This document shows, piece after piece, positions 54,561-63,931 of a stretch of DNA of 64,000 nt; the stretch's first letter is position 1, and each line of letters opens with the position of its first letter. Under the pieces are notes generated by a model. That model searched no databases. It had not been told where the DNA came from and saw only the letters and a list, made by a program, of their open reading frames with translations. The position numbers and the translations under genes were made by a program. This DNA is from Paraburkholderia agricolaris (GTDB lineage: Bacteria > Pseudomonadota > Gammaproteobacteria > Burkholderiales > Burkholderiaceae). The DNA lies in assembly GCF_009455635.1 (NCBI RefSeq), contig NZ_QPER01000002.1, positions 310,001 through 374,000 on the forward strand, given 5' to 3'.

Positions 54561-55733
54561 ATGAAAAAAACATTGTCCCTGATGGCAGCCTGCGGTATCG
54601 CCTGCACGGCACACGCGCAAAGCAGCGTGACGCTCTACGGCATTGTCGATGCCGGTTTTCGCTACAACAGCAACGCGGGCGGCAAGTCTCAATTCGCGAT
54701 TGCCGGCGGCAATGAGAGCGCATCGCGCTTTGGTGTGACAGGCAGTGAAGATCTGGGCGGCGGCTACAAAGCCGTCTTTACGCTGGAAAGCGGCTTCACC
54801 ACCACGACGGGCGCCATGCAGGCGGGGTTGATGTTTGGCCGTCAGGCTTTCGTCGGCGTGGCCACGCCTTACGGAACTGTAACGCTGGGCCGTCAGTACC
54901 TGACGCTGTCGACCTACTTGGGACCGTTCTCTTCCGGCAGCGATTGGGCGGCGCGCGGCGCCGGGTGGGGCTACCATCCGGCCGGTCTCGACGACGTCGA
55001 CGGCACCGAACGCGCCAACAACGCGATCAAGTATGTGAGCCCCCGTTATCGCGGATTGCAGTTTGGCGCCACGTACAGCCTCGGCGGCATTGCGGGCAAC
55101 ACGACGCAGAATCAGATGATTTCCGCGGGCGTCGATTACGGCAACGGGCCCTTCAAGTTCGCGGCGGCCTATCTGTATGTGAAGAATCCGAACTACTCGC
55201 TGTTCGGCAACAATGCGACCAGCAGCACGACCGGCAACAACTTCTCGAGCCCGGTTTTCAGCGGCTATGCGACGGCCGCATCGCAACAGGTCGTGGGCGC
55301 GGGCGCATCGTATGCGATCGGTTCGTTCACGCTCGGCGGCATGTATACGAATACGAAGTTCTTCAACATTGGCGGCACGCCGGTCGCGGGCGCCAAACCG
55401 CCGGCGGGCGAAATCGGCGCGACCGCCACGTTCAACACGGGTGAAGCGAATCTGAAATACAGTATGACGCCGTCGCTACAGTTCGGCGTTGCCTACACGT
55501 ACACGCGCGCGAGTTCGTATAACGGCGAGAGCGGCGCCAGCTATCAGCAATGGAGTCTCGGCGCTGACTATCTGCTTTCGAAGCGGACCGACCTCTATTT
55601 CGTCTTGCTGCGCGAGACGGCGGGCGGCTTCGATTCGACTGGACACCGCGCCGTGGCAGCGTTGACCTCGGCGACGCCCTCGGCGACCGATACGCAGAAC
55701 GCCGTGCTGCTCGGCATCCGCCATCTTTTCTAG
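54561..55733 (+). CDS. Outer-membrane porin (OmpC-like, Gram-negative porin family)
   Basis: A 390-residue 16-strand porin. Signal peptide about residues 1-20 (cleavage AHA-QS), mature start SSVTLYGIVDAGF and FGVTGSEDLGGGYKAVFTLESGF, then GRQAFVGVATPYGTVTLGR, all standard for Burkholderia porins. It ends in phenylalanine (RHLF), the outer-membrane insertion signal. It opens a rightward unit with amidohydrolase, flavin reductase and cupin genes, and probably admits their substrate. Confidence 0.95.
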   Translation: MKKTLSLMAACGIACTAHAQSSVTLYGIVDAGFRYNSNAGGKSQFAIAGGNESASRFGVTGSEDLGGGYKAVFTLESGFTTTTGAMQAGLMFGRQAFVGVATPYGTVTLGRQYLTLSTYLGPFSSGSDWAARGAGWGYHPAGLDDVDGTERANNAIKYVSPRYRGLQFGATYSLGGIAGNTTQNQMISAGVDYGNGPFKFAAAYLYVKNPNYSLFGNNATSSTTGNNFSSPVFSGYATAASQQVVGAGASYAIGSFTLGGMYTNTKFFNIGGTPVAGAKPPAGEIGATATFNTGEANLKYSMTPSLQFGVAYTYTRASSYNGESGASYQQWSLGADYLLSKRTDLYFVLLRETAGGFDSTGHRAVAALTSATPSATDTQNAVLLGIRHLF

Positions 55734-55794
55734 CCGCGACGCGTAGCGGGTCAGCTATGCGCCTTTTAGCAACCTACACCTCCCTGGAGGAGAC

Positions 55795-56757
55795 ATGCCT
55801 TCCCAGCAAGACCCCACGAATTCTCCTGCCGGTCAAACCGTCAAACTGTTCGACTCGCACGCGCATCTCGTGGCCGACGACCAGACGCGCTACCCGCGCA
55901 ATCCGATGAAGCGCTCGCCCAATGCGCCGCCACGCCTGCCCGGCGTGATCGGTCTGCCGGGCGGCAAGCATGGCCTTAATCCGATCAATGAAGTGCCGGA
56001 CGTCGCGCGCATGTTGCAGTGGATGCAGGACGAACGCGTCGAAGGCGCGGTCGCCGTGCAGAAACGTATGACCTATCGCTTCGACAACAGCTATATCCTC
56101 GATTCGTCGGACGCGTATCCCGACACGTTTTCCGCCGTCGTCATTCTCGATGCGGAAGACGCAGGGACGCCGGCGCTGGTGCGCTCGTACATCGAGAAAC
56201 ATGGCCTCGCGGGCGTGCGCCTGTTCGGCGGACGCGAAGCCGACGGCACCATGCCGTGGCTGAACTCGCCGCGCGCGCTGGAGACCTGGGCCGTGGCGAA
56301 CGAATACGGCATCGTGATGGATCTGGAAGTGCTGGCGATCGGCGGCGGCGGCCCGTCGGTGCCGGCGATCATCGAACTGGCGCGACGCTTCCCGAACTTG
56401 CGTGTCGTGCTCGACCACATGCTCGAACCGGAAGTCGAGGACGACAACTACGGTTTCGACGCGCGCTTCGTGCCGCTCGCCGCCGAGCCTAATATTTTCT
56501 TCAAGTTCACTTCGATCAACCTCGACATCTACCGCGAGACGGATACCCCGGCGCGTGACGTGCTGCGCCAGGCTGTCGATATGTTCGGCGCCGATCGCAT
56601 CATGTGGGGCTCCGATATCGGCACCTCGTCGGGCACGTACAAGGATATGGTGCAACGCATGCTCGACGCGAGTACGTTGCTCACCGACGCGGAGCGCCAC
56701 GCCGTGCTCTACGAGACGGGCAAGAAGGTGTTTGTGAAAGGCGGCGTGCGCCGCTGA
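55795..56757 (+). CDS. Amidohydrolase family (amidohydrolase 2) protein
   Basis: A 320-residue TIM-barrel metal hydrolase or decarboxylase. Metal-binding residues appear as HAH (H22, H24) in DSHAHL, a histidine in VVLDHMLEP (about 206) and the aspartate of MWGSDIG (about 280). Members include pyrone-dicarboxylate hydrolases and aromatic-acid decarboxylases. GGAGGAG precedes ATG 55795. In the operon context it probably acts on a cyclic or carboxylated intermediate; I cannot tell hydrolysis from decarboxylation. Confidence 0.9.
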   Translation: MPSQQDPTNSPAGQTVKLFDSHAHLVADDQTRYPRNPMKRSPNAPPRLPGVIGLPGGKHGLNPINEVPDVARMLQWMQDERVEGAVAVQKRMTYRFDNSYILDSSDAYPDTFSAVVILDAEDAGTPALVRSYIEKHGLAGVRLFGGREADGTMPWLNSPRALETWAVANEYGIVMDLEVLAIGGGGPSVPAIIELARRFPNLRVVLDHMLEPEVEDDNYGFDARFVPLAAEPNIFFKFTSINLDIYRETDTPARDVLRQAVDMFGADRIMWGSDIGTSSGTYKDMVQRMLDASTLLTDAERHAVLYETGKKVFVKGGVRR

Positions 56758-56785
56758 GCAATCCGAGTCGTACAAGGAGATAACG

Positions 56786-57412
56786 ATGTTTCTAGACCCC
56801 GCGACCACGCCGGACTTCAAGCGCACGCTATTCAACGCAATCGTCGCTCCGCGCCCGATTGGCTGGATCAGCACGATGAACAGCAAAGGGCAGGTGAATC
56901 TCGCGCCGTTCTCGCATTTCAATCTGGTCTCGACCGCGCCGCCGGTAGTGATCTTTTCGTGCAACGCGCCCGCCGACCGGCACGAGAAGGACACCATCAC
57001 CAACGTGCGTGAGACCGGCGAGTTCGTCACGAATCTGGTGACGTGGGATCTGCGTACCCAGATGAATCTCAGTTCGATCGACGCGCCTTACGGCACCGAC
57101 GAGTTCGAACTGGCCGGTCTCGACAAGGCCCCGAGCGTGATGGTGAAGCCGCCTCGCGTAGCGGCTTCGCCCGCCAGCATGGAGTGCCGCTTGCTGCGCA
57201 TCGTCGATATCGAACCGACGGGGCCCGGTGAGACGGCCAGCAATGTGGTGTTTGGGCGCGTGGTCGGCGTGCATCTGGACGAACGTTTCATCGGCGAGGA
57301 CGGGCGTTTCGATACGGCCCGCACCGAACCGCTGACCCGCCTCGACGGCAACCGTTACGCCACTGTCGGCCGCATGGACGTGCTGGGCCGTCCGAGCCCG
57401 CGGCGCGACTGA
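56786..57412 (+). CDS. Flavin reductase family (FMN-binding split barrel) protein
   Basis: A 208-residue flavin reductase-like protein. The FMN-binding stretch is NAIVAPRPIGWISTMNSKG followed by NLAPFSHFN (key NLAPFS) and VVIFSCNAP; ETGEFVTNLV is the usual next block. Such proteins supply reduced flavin to a monooxygenase or act as flavoenzymes themselves. No matching monooxygenase gene is in the operon. AAGGAG precedes the start, 28 bases after the amidohydrolase. Confidence 0.92.
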   Translation: MFLDPATTPDFKRTLFNAIVAPRPIGWISTMNSKGQVNLAPFSHFNLVSTAPPVVIFSCNAPADRHEKDTITNVRETGEFVTNLVTWDLRTQMNLSSIDAPYGTDEFELAGLDKAPSVMVKPPRVAASPASMECRLLRIVDIEPTGPGETASNVVFGRVVGVHLDERFIGEDGRFDTARTEPLTRLDGNRYATVGRMDVLGRPSPRRD

Positions 57413-57437
57413 TCCCCCAATCAAGAAGGAACCGAAC

Positions 57438-58256
57438 ATGACCACTACAACCGATACCAGCGTGCGGGAAACCGCCGTCTACGATCTTGCGCCAGGCGGC
57501 GTGACGCGCGGCCAGAACTTCTTCGTGCAATGGCTGCAAGGCGATGGCAAGACCTTCGAAGCACGCAGTGCGCACGAAATGCTGCTGCTCCTGCCCGACG
57601 AAACCGGCGCTGAAGTGCGTACTGCCAAAGGCGTCGCGCAATCCGTACCGGGCCGCAGCGTCTGCGTGTTGCCCGCGGGCGACGTCTCGGTGAAACCAGA
57701 AGGCGCTGGCCGCGCGGTGCTGATCGCGTCGTCACGTGTGGATCTCGCGCCCGGCGCAGCAATCAACGAACATGACTATGCGTCGGCTGACCCGCGTATC
57801 GTCGGCAGCGATGCCGGTTATCGACGTACGCGCGCGAACGGCGAATTGCAGGTGATCAGTATCGACGGCATCCGGCCGCCTGCCGACAAACCGCGTCTGA
57901 AGATGCTGCAAACCGACACGCTCAGCATCAACTGGGTCGAGTATCAGGATGCGCGGGACCGCTCGGCGCTTAGCCCGCATAGCCACACGAGTTTCGAACA
58001 GGGGTCGCTCGCGATCGACGGACATTTCATTCATCATCTGCGCGTGCAATGGGGCGCCGACGCGAATCAGTGGCGCGACGATCAGCATCTTGAAGCCGGT
58101 CCGGCATCGATGATCTCGATTCCGGTTCATCTGATCCACACCACCGAAGGCGTTGGCACTGGCCGCCATCTTTTGATCGACGTGTTCTCGCCGCCGCGCA
58201 CGGACTTCATCGACAAGGGCTGGGTCGCCAACTCGGCCGACTATACGCGCGGCTGA
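57438..58256 (+). CDS. Cupin-fold protein of unknown function
   Basis: A 272-residue protein with two cupin-like halves. The second (about residues 175-260) shows SPHSHTSFEQGSLAIDGHF, a metal-type cupin motif, and HLIHTT at its end. The first half (EMLLLLPDETGAEV, GRSVCVLPAGDVSV) has the beta pattern but no obvious metal histidines. It may be a dioxygenase, isomerase or sugar-acid enzyme. It begins 26 bases after the flavin reductase gene in the same operon and ends three bases before the convergent reductase gene. Confidence 0.78.
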   Translation: MTTTTDTSVRETAVYDLAPGGVTRGQNFFVQWLQGDGKTFEARSAHEMLLLLPDETGAEVRTAKGVAQSVPGRSVCVLPAGDVSVKPEGAGRAVLIASSRVDLAPGAAINEHDYASADPRIVGSDAGYRRTRANGELQVISIDGIRPPADKPRLKMLQTDTLSINWVEYQDARDRSALSPHSHTSFEQGSLAIDGHFIHHLRVQWGADANQWRDDQHLEAGPASMISIPVHLIHTTEGVGTGRHLLIDVFSPPRTDFIDKGWVANSADYTRG

Positions 58257-58259
58257 CCG

Positions 58260-59282
58260 TTAGCGAGAACCGGTATGTCCGCCATCGAGGCCCGCCTGCG
58301 CCGCACGCAAACGGGCGAGCGCAAACACCGTCTGCATGAGGGGCACGGCAGCATCGAGCCGTGCCGCGCATTCCAGCGGCGCGCCGAGAATCGCGTCGAG
58401 TTCGACGCGGCGGCCGGCCTCAAGGTCCTGCAACATCGAGGTCTTGATCGCGCCGAGCTGGCGCGTCTGGGCGATGCGTTGCGCGATGTCGATCTCGAGT
58501 GCGAGACCGGCACGCTGGCCGAGCGCGAGGCACTCCGCCATCAGGGCTTCGAAAATGGCGCGCGTGCCGGGATCGTCGACCAGACGGTCGGTACTTGCCT
58601 GCGTGATGAGGCTCAACGGATTCGCGCATACGTTGCCGAGCAGCTTGAGCCACAGATCGCGTCGCACGTCGTCGCTGGTGGTGGTCGGCAGGCCGGCGGC
58701 CGTCAGCAATTGTGCCCAGTCGCGCGCTCGCATGCTGATGCCACCGCACGGCTCGCCGATCACGATCTTGCCGCCGCTGTGATGACGGACCACGCCGGGT
58801 GCGGGCGAACTGCACGACGCCATCACGCTGCCGCCGAGCACTTGCTCGAACGGCAGCGCGCGCTCAATGGCGCCGTCCGGGTCGACGCTTGCGAGGCGCA
58901 GCCCTTCGAGCGGAATGCCCTGAGCGAGAAAGTACCACCACGGCAGACCGTTTCCCACTGGCAGCACGACGGTTTCGCGGCCGATGAGCGGCGTGAGCGA
59001 CGCGGCAATGGCGGGCAGCGCGTGCGACTTCAGCGCAATGATCACCAGATCCTGCGGACCCATGTCCGCGCAACTTGCATGAGCGTCTACCGCGATGATC
59101 TGTTCAGCTTCACCGGGACACGTATAACGCAGTCCGGATGTGGCAAGCGCATCCAGCGTGGCGCCGCGTGCGAGGATCGATACGCGATGCCCGGCGAGCG
59201 CGAGGCGAGCGGCAAAGTGGCCGCCGATCGCACCCGCGCCGATGATGCCGATACGTCGCGCGTGCGTGGGGAAATCGTTCAT
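58260..59282 (-). CDS. 2-Dehydropantoate 2-reductase (ApbA/PanE) family protein
   Basis: A 340-residue NADP-dependent reductase. The N-terminal Rossmann motif GIIGAGAIGGHFA (about residues 12-24) and LARGATLDAL are standard; the middle has ALKSHALP; the C-terminal helical domain carries LWLKLLGNVCANPLS with the catalytic lysine. Length is at the high end for PanE (about 300). In this catabolic setting it more likely reduces or oxidises a 2-keto acid intermediate than makes pantoate. Divergent from the fumarase-type genes. Confidence 0.88.
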   Translation of the reverse strand: MNDFPTHARRIGIIGAGAIGGHFAARLALAGHRVSILARGATLDALATSGLRYTCPGEAEQIIAVDAHASCADMGPQDLVIIALKSHALPAIAASLTPLIGRETVVLPVGNGLPWWYFLAQGIPLEGLRLASVDPDGAIERALPFEQVLGGSVMASCSSPAPGVVRHHSGGKIVIGEPCGGISMRARDWAQLLTAAGLPTTTSDDVRRDLWLKLLGNVCANPLSLITQASTDRLVDDPGTRAIFEALMAECLALGQRAGLALEIDIAQRIAQTRQLGAIKTSMLQDLEAGRRVELDAILGAPLECAARLDAAVPLMQTVFALARLRAAQAGLDGGHTGSR

Positions 59283-59457
59283 GGTGGATTCGCTGTGATC
59301 AAAGGGAGCCACTTATTGTCGCCACTGCGCCCAGTCCGTCTAGTTCTTTCTGCCCGCTTTTCTCCTGCCGGAATCTTGCGCGAGCCCGCGAGCCATTGGT
59401 TCGCAGTGGCGGGCCGGCAGGTAAGCAGACTCCGTTTCATCTTCAGGAATCTCCACG

Positions 59458-60330
59458 ATGCCGATTAACAGCACGATCATCAAGCGTGTCACCGCACAAC
59501 TTTACGAACGCTCGCTGAAAGCGATTCCGGACGACACGCGCGCGTTTTTGCAGCAAGCGTCTGGCGCCGAGTCGGATCCGACCGGCAAGGCGACGCTCAA
59601 GATCATGCTCGAAAGCGCCGACGGCGCACGGCGGAACGGCACGCTCGTTTGCAGCGACGTCGGCATTCCGACCTACAGCATCAAGATCGGCACGCGCGTT
59701 CAGTTCGACGGACCGGTGCGCGCCGCCATCCGCGAAGGCTTTGCAGAACTGGCAGCGAACATCTCACCGCCGATCCTCAAGATGGTCACGAATCCGCTGA
59801 CGCACGAGCGCAGCTATGCGGGCAAGGACATGCCGATCGTAAGCTTCGACGTGATCGACGACGCCGACTACGTCGACATTGTCTGCGCGCCGAAAGCGAT
59901 GGGCACGGGCCGCTGGGAAGCCATCGACGCGTTCGTGTATCCGACTCTGGAACAGATCGAACGCTTCGTGCTCGACACGATGCTGCGCGCCGGGTCACAG
60001 CCTTGCCTGCCGCTCGTGATTGGTGTTGGCATCGGCGGCACGTTCGACTATGCGGCCCGTCTCGCGAAAGAACAGATGCTGCGACCGTTTGGCCAGACCA
60101 ACCCGGAGCCCATCCTTGAGCGCATGGAGAAGCGCCTGCTTGGCGCCGTCAACGCGATGGGCTTCGGGCCGATGGGAACGGGCGGCGACACCACGGCGAT
60201 GGCCGTGCATGTCGATTACGCCGCGAGTCATGGTTTCGTGCCAGTTGCCGTGTGCTTCAACTGCTGGATCAACCGCCGTACCGCGGCGCGTATTCACGGC
60301 GATGGCCGCGTCGAATTCATGGAGTGCTAA
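59458..60330 (+). CDS. Fumarate hydratase/tartrate dehydratase class I, alpha subunit
   Basis: A 290-residue iron-sulfur hydro-lyase alpha subunit (TtdA/class I fumarase N-terminal). Cluster cysteines are C65 in LVCSDVG, one in SQPCLPLVIGVGIGG (about 184) and one in CFNCW (about 267-270). Together with the beta subunit it should add or remove water from a hydroxy-dicarboxylate such as malate, tartrate, citramalate or mesaconate. Two-subunit forms in catabolic clusters often serve non-fumarate substrates. Confidence 0.92.
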   Translation: MPINSTIIKRVTAQLYERSLKAIPDDTRAFLQQASGAESDPTGKATLKIMLESADGARRNGTLVCSDVGIPTYSIKIGTRVQFDGPVRAAIREGFAELAANISPPILKMVTNPLTHERSYAGKDMPIVSFDVIDDADYVDIVCAPKAMGTGRWEAIDAFVYPTLEQIERFVLDTMLRAGSQPCLPLVIGVGIGGTFDYAARLAKEQMLRPFGQTNPEPILERMEKRLLGAVNAMGFGPMGTGGDTTAMAVHVDYAASHGFVPVAVCFNCWINRRTAARIHGDGRVEFMEC

Positions 60331-60332
60331 CG

Positions 60333-60938
60333 ATGAGCCAGATTCACGATTTGCGTTTGCCGCTCACGCGCGAGAGCGTGCTCGATCTGAAACTCGGCGA
60401 CATGGTGCGGCTATCGGGTGAGATCACTGTCAGCATCGGTTTGCCGACGCATCGCCGGCTCGCCGAAGCCGTGGAGCGGGGCGCGCCGCTGCCGGTCGAT
60501 CTACGCGACGGCGCGTTCTTCCATTTGAGCACCTACGTCGACGAAACGGCGGACGGCCCCGTTCCGCTCTATCTGAACCCGAGCACCAGCACCCGGTACA
60601 ACCCGTGGATGCCCACGCTGATCCGGGGTCTCGGCGTGCGCCTCGTAGGCGGTAAGGGCGGACTCGACGAAGCAAGCGCAGCGGCGATGCGCGAATGCGG
60701 TTGTGTGTATCTGTCGTTTCTGGGCGGCGGCGCGCATCTGCTGTCGGCTGCGTTGCGCCGGGTCGTAGCGATGAACTGGACCGAATACATCTCGCAGTTC
60801 CGCTTGCTCACGCTCGAAGTCGAGCAACTCGGACCCGCGACCGTCGCGATCGATGCGCACGGCAACAGCCTTTATACGCAGTTGCACGAACGCGCGGTGG
60901 CGCGGATGCCGGAGATATTGCGGGTCCTGGGTACGTAA
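60333..60938 (+). CDS. Fumarate hydratase/tartrate dehydratase class I, beta subunit
   Basis: A 201-residue beta subunit (TtdB/fumarase C-terminal). Start ATG 60333, two bases after the alpha stop. Typical segments: LRLPLTRESVLDLKLGDMVRLSG, YLNPSTSTRYNPWMP, GGKGGLDEASAAAMRE and the closing RMPEIL. It supplies substrate-binding residues to the alpha subunit's cluster. Both subunits are transcribed as one unit divergent from the PanE-like gene. Confidence 0.92.
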   Translation: MSQIHDLRLPLTRESVLDLKLGDMVRLSGEITVSIGLPTHRRLAEAVERGAPLPVDLRDGAFFHLSTYVDETADGPVPLYLNPSTSTRYNPWMPTLIRGLGVRLVGGKGGLDEASAAAMRECGCVYLSFLGGGAHLLSAALRRVVAMNWTEYISQFRLLTLEVEQLGPATVAIDAHGNSLYTQLHERAVARMPEILRVLGT

Positions 60939-60941
60939 AGT

Positions 60942-62135
60942 TCAGCGCCCGTCGCCAATCCGCGCAAATGCTTGCGAGAGATCGGCGATGAGATCACGCG
61001 GGTCCTCCAGGCCGATATGCAGACGCACGATGGGGCCGGCATTCGACCAGTCGACGCAGGTGCGAGTGTTCGCGACTTTGGCGACGGTCGCCAGGCTTTC
61101 GAAGCCGCCCCAGGATGCGCCGATGCCGAAGAGATCGAGCGAATCGACGAAGCGTGTAGCCGCGGCGGGATCGGCTTTGGCGAACTCGAAGGAGATCAGA
61201 CCGTTCGTGCCGGTGCAATCGCGTTTCCACAGCGCGTGGCCGGGGTCATCGGCAAGCGCCGGGCAGTACACGCGTGCCACGGCGGGATGGGCCACCAGCC
61301 AATGCGCAACTTCGAGTGCGTGACGTTCATGCATCGCCAGACGGGCGGCCAGCGTGCGCGTGCCGCGTAACACCAGGTAGGCGTCGTCGGGACTGACCGC
61401 AACGCCTTGCGCGTCGCACATCGTGGCGACCGCTTGCCAGGCGTCCTGGGTGGTCGTCAACGTGCCCATCATCACGTCCGAGTGTCCGCCGAGGTATTTG
61501 GTCGCCGCCATCACGGAGACGTCGGCGCCCAATACGAGTGGCCGGTATTGCATGCCCGAACCCCATGTGTTGTCGGCAACCAGCAACGCGCCGTGGCGAT
61601 GCGCGATCTCGGCTAGCGCCGGCAGGTCGCACATCTCGTAGACGAGCGAACCAGGGCATTCGACATAGACCAGCTTCGTGGCCGGCCTCATCTGCTGCGC
61701 AAGGTCGCTGCCGTCAGCGCGAAAGTAGGTCACTTCGATACCCCACGGCCGCAGGAAGGTGTCGACGAAGTGGCGCAGTGGCTGATAGACACAGTCGGCG
61801 ATCAGCACATGATCGCCGGGCCGCACGAATGCCATGAACACCATTGAAATTGCAGCCAGTCCGGTCGGAAAGAGTCGCGTGCGATAACCGCCTTCGAGCT
61901 GCGCGACGACGTCTTCCAGTGCGAAGCCGGTGGGGTTGCCGCGCGCGCCGTAGGTGAACATCCGCTCGTTATTACGCCTGTGGCGTGCGTCTTCGAGCGC
62001 ATCCATCGATTCGAACAGCACGGTGGACGCCCGCACGATGGGCGGATTGACGGCGCGTCCGCCTTCGAAGACAGGCGACGTGCCGCCCTTGACGAGGCGA
62101 GTGGCCAGACCTTGCGATGAGGATTTCGATGACAT
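60942..62135 (-). CDS. metC: Cystathionine beta-lyase-type PLP enzyme
   Basis: A 397-residue Cys/Met-metabolism PLP enzyme. The cofactor lysine is K213 in AATKYLGGHSD, the pyridine aspartate D188 in LVADNTWG, and the phosphate tyrosine is in RMFTYGARGNPT. The length and the ANTWGSG-like segment fit cystathionine beta-lyase (cystathionine to homocysteine, pyruvate, ammonia) rather than gamma-synthase, but a cysteine desulfhydrase is possible. It is three bases downstream of the convergent fumarase beta gene and follows the rhodanese gene on its own strand. Confidence 0.88.
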   Translation of the reverse strand: MSSKSSSQGLATRLVKGGTSPVFEGGRAVNPPIVRASTVLFESMDALEDARHRRNNERMFTYGARGNPTGFALEDVVAQLEGGYRTRLFPTGLAAISMVFMAFVRPGDHVLIADCVYQPLRHFVDTFLRPWGIEVTYFRADGSDLAQQMRPATKLVYVECPGSLVYEMCDLPALAEIAHRHGALLVADNTWGSGMQYRPLVLGADVSVMAATKYLGGHSDVMMGTLTTTQDAWQAVATMCDAQGVAVSPDDAYLVLRGTRTLAARLAMHERHALEVAHWLVAHPAVARVYCPALADDPGHALWKRDCTGTNGLISFEFAKADPAAATRFVDSLDLFGIGASWGGFESLATVAKVANTRTCVDWSNAGPIVRLHIGLEDPRDLIADLSQAFARIGDGR

Positions 62136-62210
62136 GTCTGTTCCGGTTGTGATGACCGGACGTCGAGCGTCCGGCAAATTCGATCTCATGTTCGCAGAGG
62201 TAATCGATGG

Positions 62211-63800
62211 CTACAGCGTAGCGGCATGCGCCCCGATCTTGAAGCCAGCCAGCTCTTCCGCATCGAGTTGCGCGAGCAGTCCGGTTTCCCAGGCAAGGTA
62301 CTGCCGGGCCGCCGCCTTGTTGCCGTCGTGCCGGTCGTGCACGAAGAACAGGTAGTCGATGCATTCGCTGTCCGGCGGCAACTCGGGTGTCGCTTCAACC
62401 GGCTGATCCGCTGCCGTCCACGCGGCAAAACCGCCGGCCAGCAGCATGAAGCGCGCGTTGCTGTACGGTGCATGCCGACGCCAGTCGGCGGCCGCGAGTT
62501 CCGCGATGCGATCGTCGTCGGCCACCAGCACGATATCAAGGCCGGCTGCGAACACAGGGGGGCGCGAGCGGATGACCCACGTCGAGCCTGGCACGTGCGC
62601 ACACCGATAGGCCGTGCTCGGCCGCAGATCGACCACTTGCGCTGTTCCGGCCGCCAACGCATCGGCAAGGGCCTCGACACTGACCGAGGACAATGCTGGC
62701 AGTACGACCGCAGTGGCCACGGGTACCGATGCCCCGCTCGCGATGCCGTCACGCAGTACGTAAGCATCGTGTCCCATCAGGCGCAACCAGCTGGCGACAA
62801 TCGCGGCACGCACGCCGTCGGCATCGAAAAGGACGAGACGCGCGTGACGTACGCCGACGTACTGATCGGTCGCCTGGATCAACTGGCCGCCCGGCGTATG
62901 CTGCGCACCGGGCAAGCTACCCTTGGCGAATTCCTCCGGCGTGCGTACGTCGCACAGGAACAGGCTGTGCGTGCCTTCGTCGACCCAACGCGCGAGCGTG
63001 GCACGGTCGATGTCGGGAACGGTAAAGCGTTCGGCGAGTTGATGACTTGCGTGCCGCATGTCTTCGACCGCCGAGGGCGTGACCGCATCGGGATAGCGGC
63101 GCGTACTGCCGTGCTCAAGCTCGAAGTCCTCAAGGAACCAGCCCTGCGTGCCGTTCTCTAGCGCCATGACAGGATTCGAAATGCCCAGATTGATCAGCGT
63201 CTGCGCACCGATGATGCTGCGCGTGCGCCCTGCGCAATTGACGACGATGGGTGTATCCGGATTCGGCACCAGTTCGCGGATACGGTAACCCAGTTCACCG
63301 TTGGGGCAGCAGATCGACGACGGAATCGTCATCTTCAGGTATTCGTTGACCGGACGGCCATCGACGATGACGACATCGGCGCCCGAATCGCGCATCGCCG
63401 CGAGTTCTCGCGCGGTGACGCGGGGCGTATGAAAGGCCGCTTCGACAAGTTCACCGAAAGCCTTGGATCGCACGTTCACGCCGGCAAACAGCGTATAGCC
63501 CGCGCGCGTCCAGCCTGATGCGCCGTCCCGCAGTACGTACACGTCGGTATAGCCGAGGGCTTCGAGGCGCTCGGCGGCTTCGAACGCGACGGTGCCATCG
63601 CCGTCGTACACCACGACGCGAGCCGTGCGGCGCGGCGCGAGACGCGGGGCGTCGATCTCGAGCCGGCTGAACGGTAAGGGCACGGCGTAGAACAAATGGG
63701 CTTCGCCGTACTGGCCGTGCTCGCGCACATCGAACAGCGCGATTTCGGCGCCGTCGTGCAGCCAGGCTTTCAGGTCTTTTGCGGTAACCAGCGATGTCAT
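62211..63800 (-). CDS. Four-domain rhodanese-like sulfurtransferase
   Basis: A 529-residue protein of four rhodanese domains (about 1-105, 125-230, 265-365, 375-470) and a C-terminal tail. Only domain 2 keeps an active cysteine, C189 in VVNCAGRTRS; the corresponding loops read VYDGDGT, LFDADGV and VADDDR in the others. The enzyme would pass sulfane sulfur from one donor to an acceptor through C189, with inactive domains as scaffold. It is upstream of a MetC-like gene on the same strand, so the pair may liberate and transfer cysteine sulfur. Confidence 0.9.
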   Translation of the reverse strand: MTSLVTAKDLKAWLHDGAEIALFDVREHGQYGEAHLFYAVPLPFSRLEIDAPRLAPRRTARVVVYDGDGTVAFEAAERLEALGYTDVYVLRDGASGWTRAGYTLFAGVNVRSKAFGELVEAAFHTPRVTARELAAMRDSGADVVIVDGRPVNEYLKMTIPSSICCPNGELGYRIRELVPNPDTPIVVNCAGRTRSIIGAQTLINLGISNPVMALENGTQGWFLEDFELEHGSTRRYPDAVTPSAVEDMRHASHQLAERFTVPDIDRATLARWVDEGTHSLFLCDVRTPEEFAKGSLPGAQHTPGGQLIQATDQYVGVRHARLVLFDADGVRAAIVASWLRLMGHDAYVLRDGIASGASVPVATAVVLPALSSVSVEALADALAAGTAQVVDLRPSTAYRCAHVPGSTWVIRSRPPVFAAGLDIVLVADDDRIAELAAADWRRHAPYSNARFMLLAGGFAAWTAADQPVEATPELPPDSECIDYLFFVHDRHDGNKAAARQYLAWETGLLAQLDAEELAGFKIGAHAATL

Positions 63801-63931
63801 GACGATAAGAGATCGGATCGAAAGGATGAGCGGGGCCGCACCGCGAGCAACGCTGCGGTGGACGGCAACAGGGTGTGTCAGGTAAGGCGGGTTCCGGAGC
63901 GGCAGCGCTGCCGTTCCGGAACGCGCGGGAA

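Noticed and set aside
58275..59468. A 397-codon open frame antisense to the PanE-like gene
   Set aside because: The minus strand has the Rossmann motif, the helical domain and normal composition; the plus frame has none.
62226..63161. A 311-codon open frame antisense to the rhodanese gene
   Set aside because: No recognisable motif and composition of a shadow frame.
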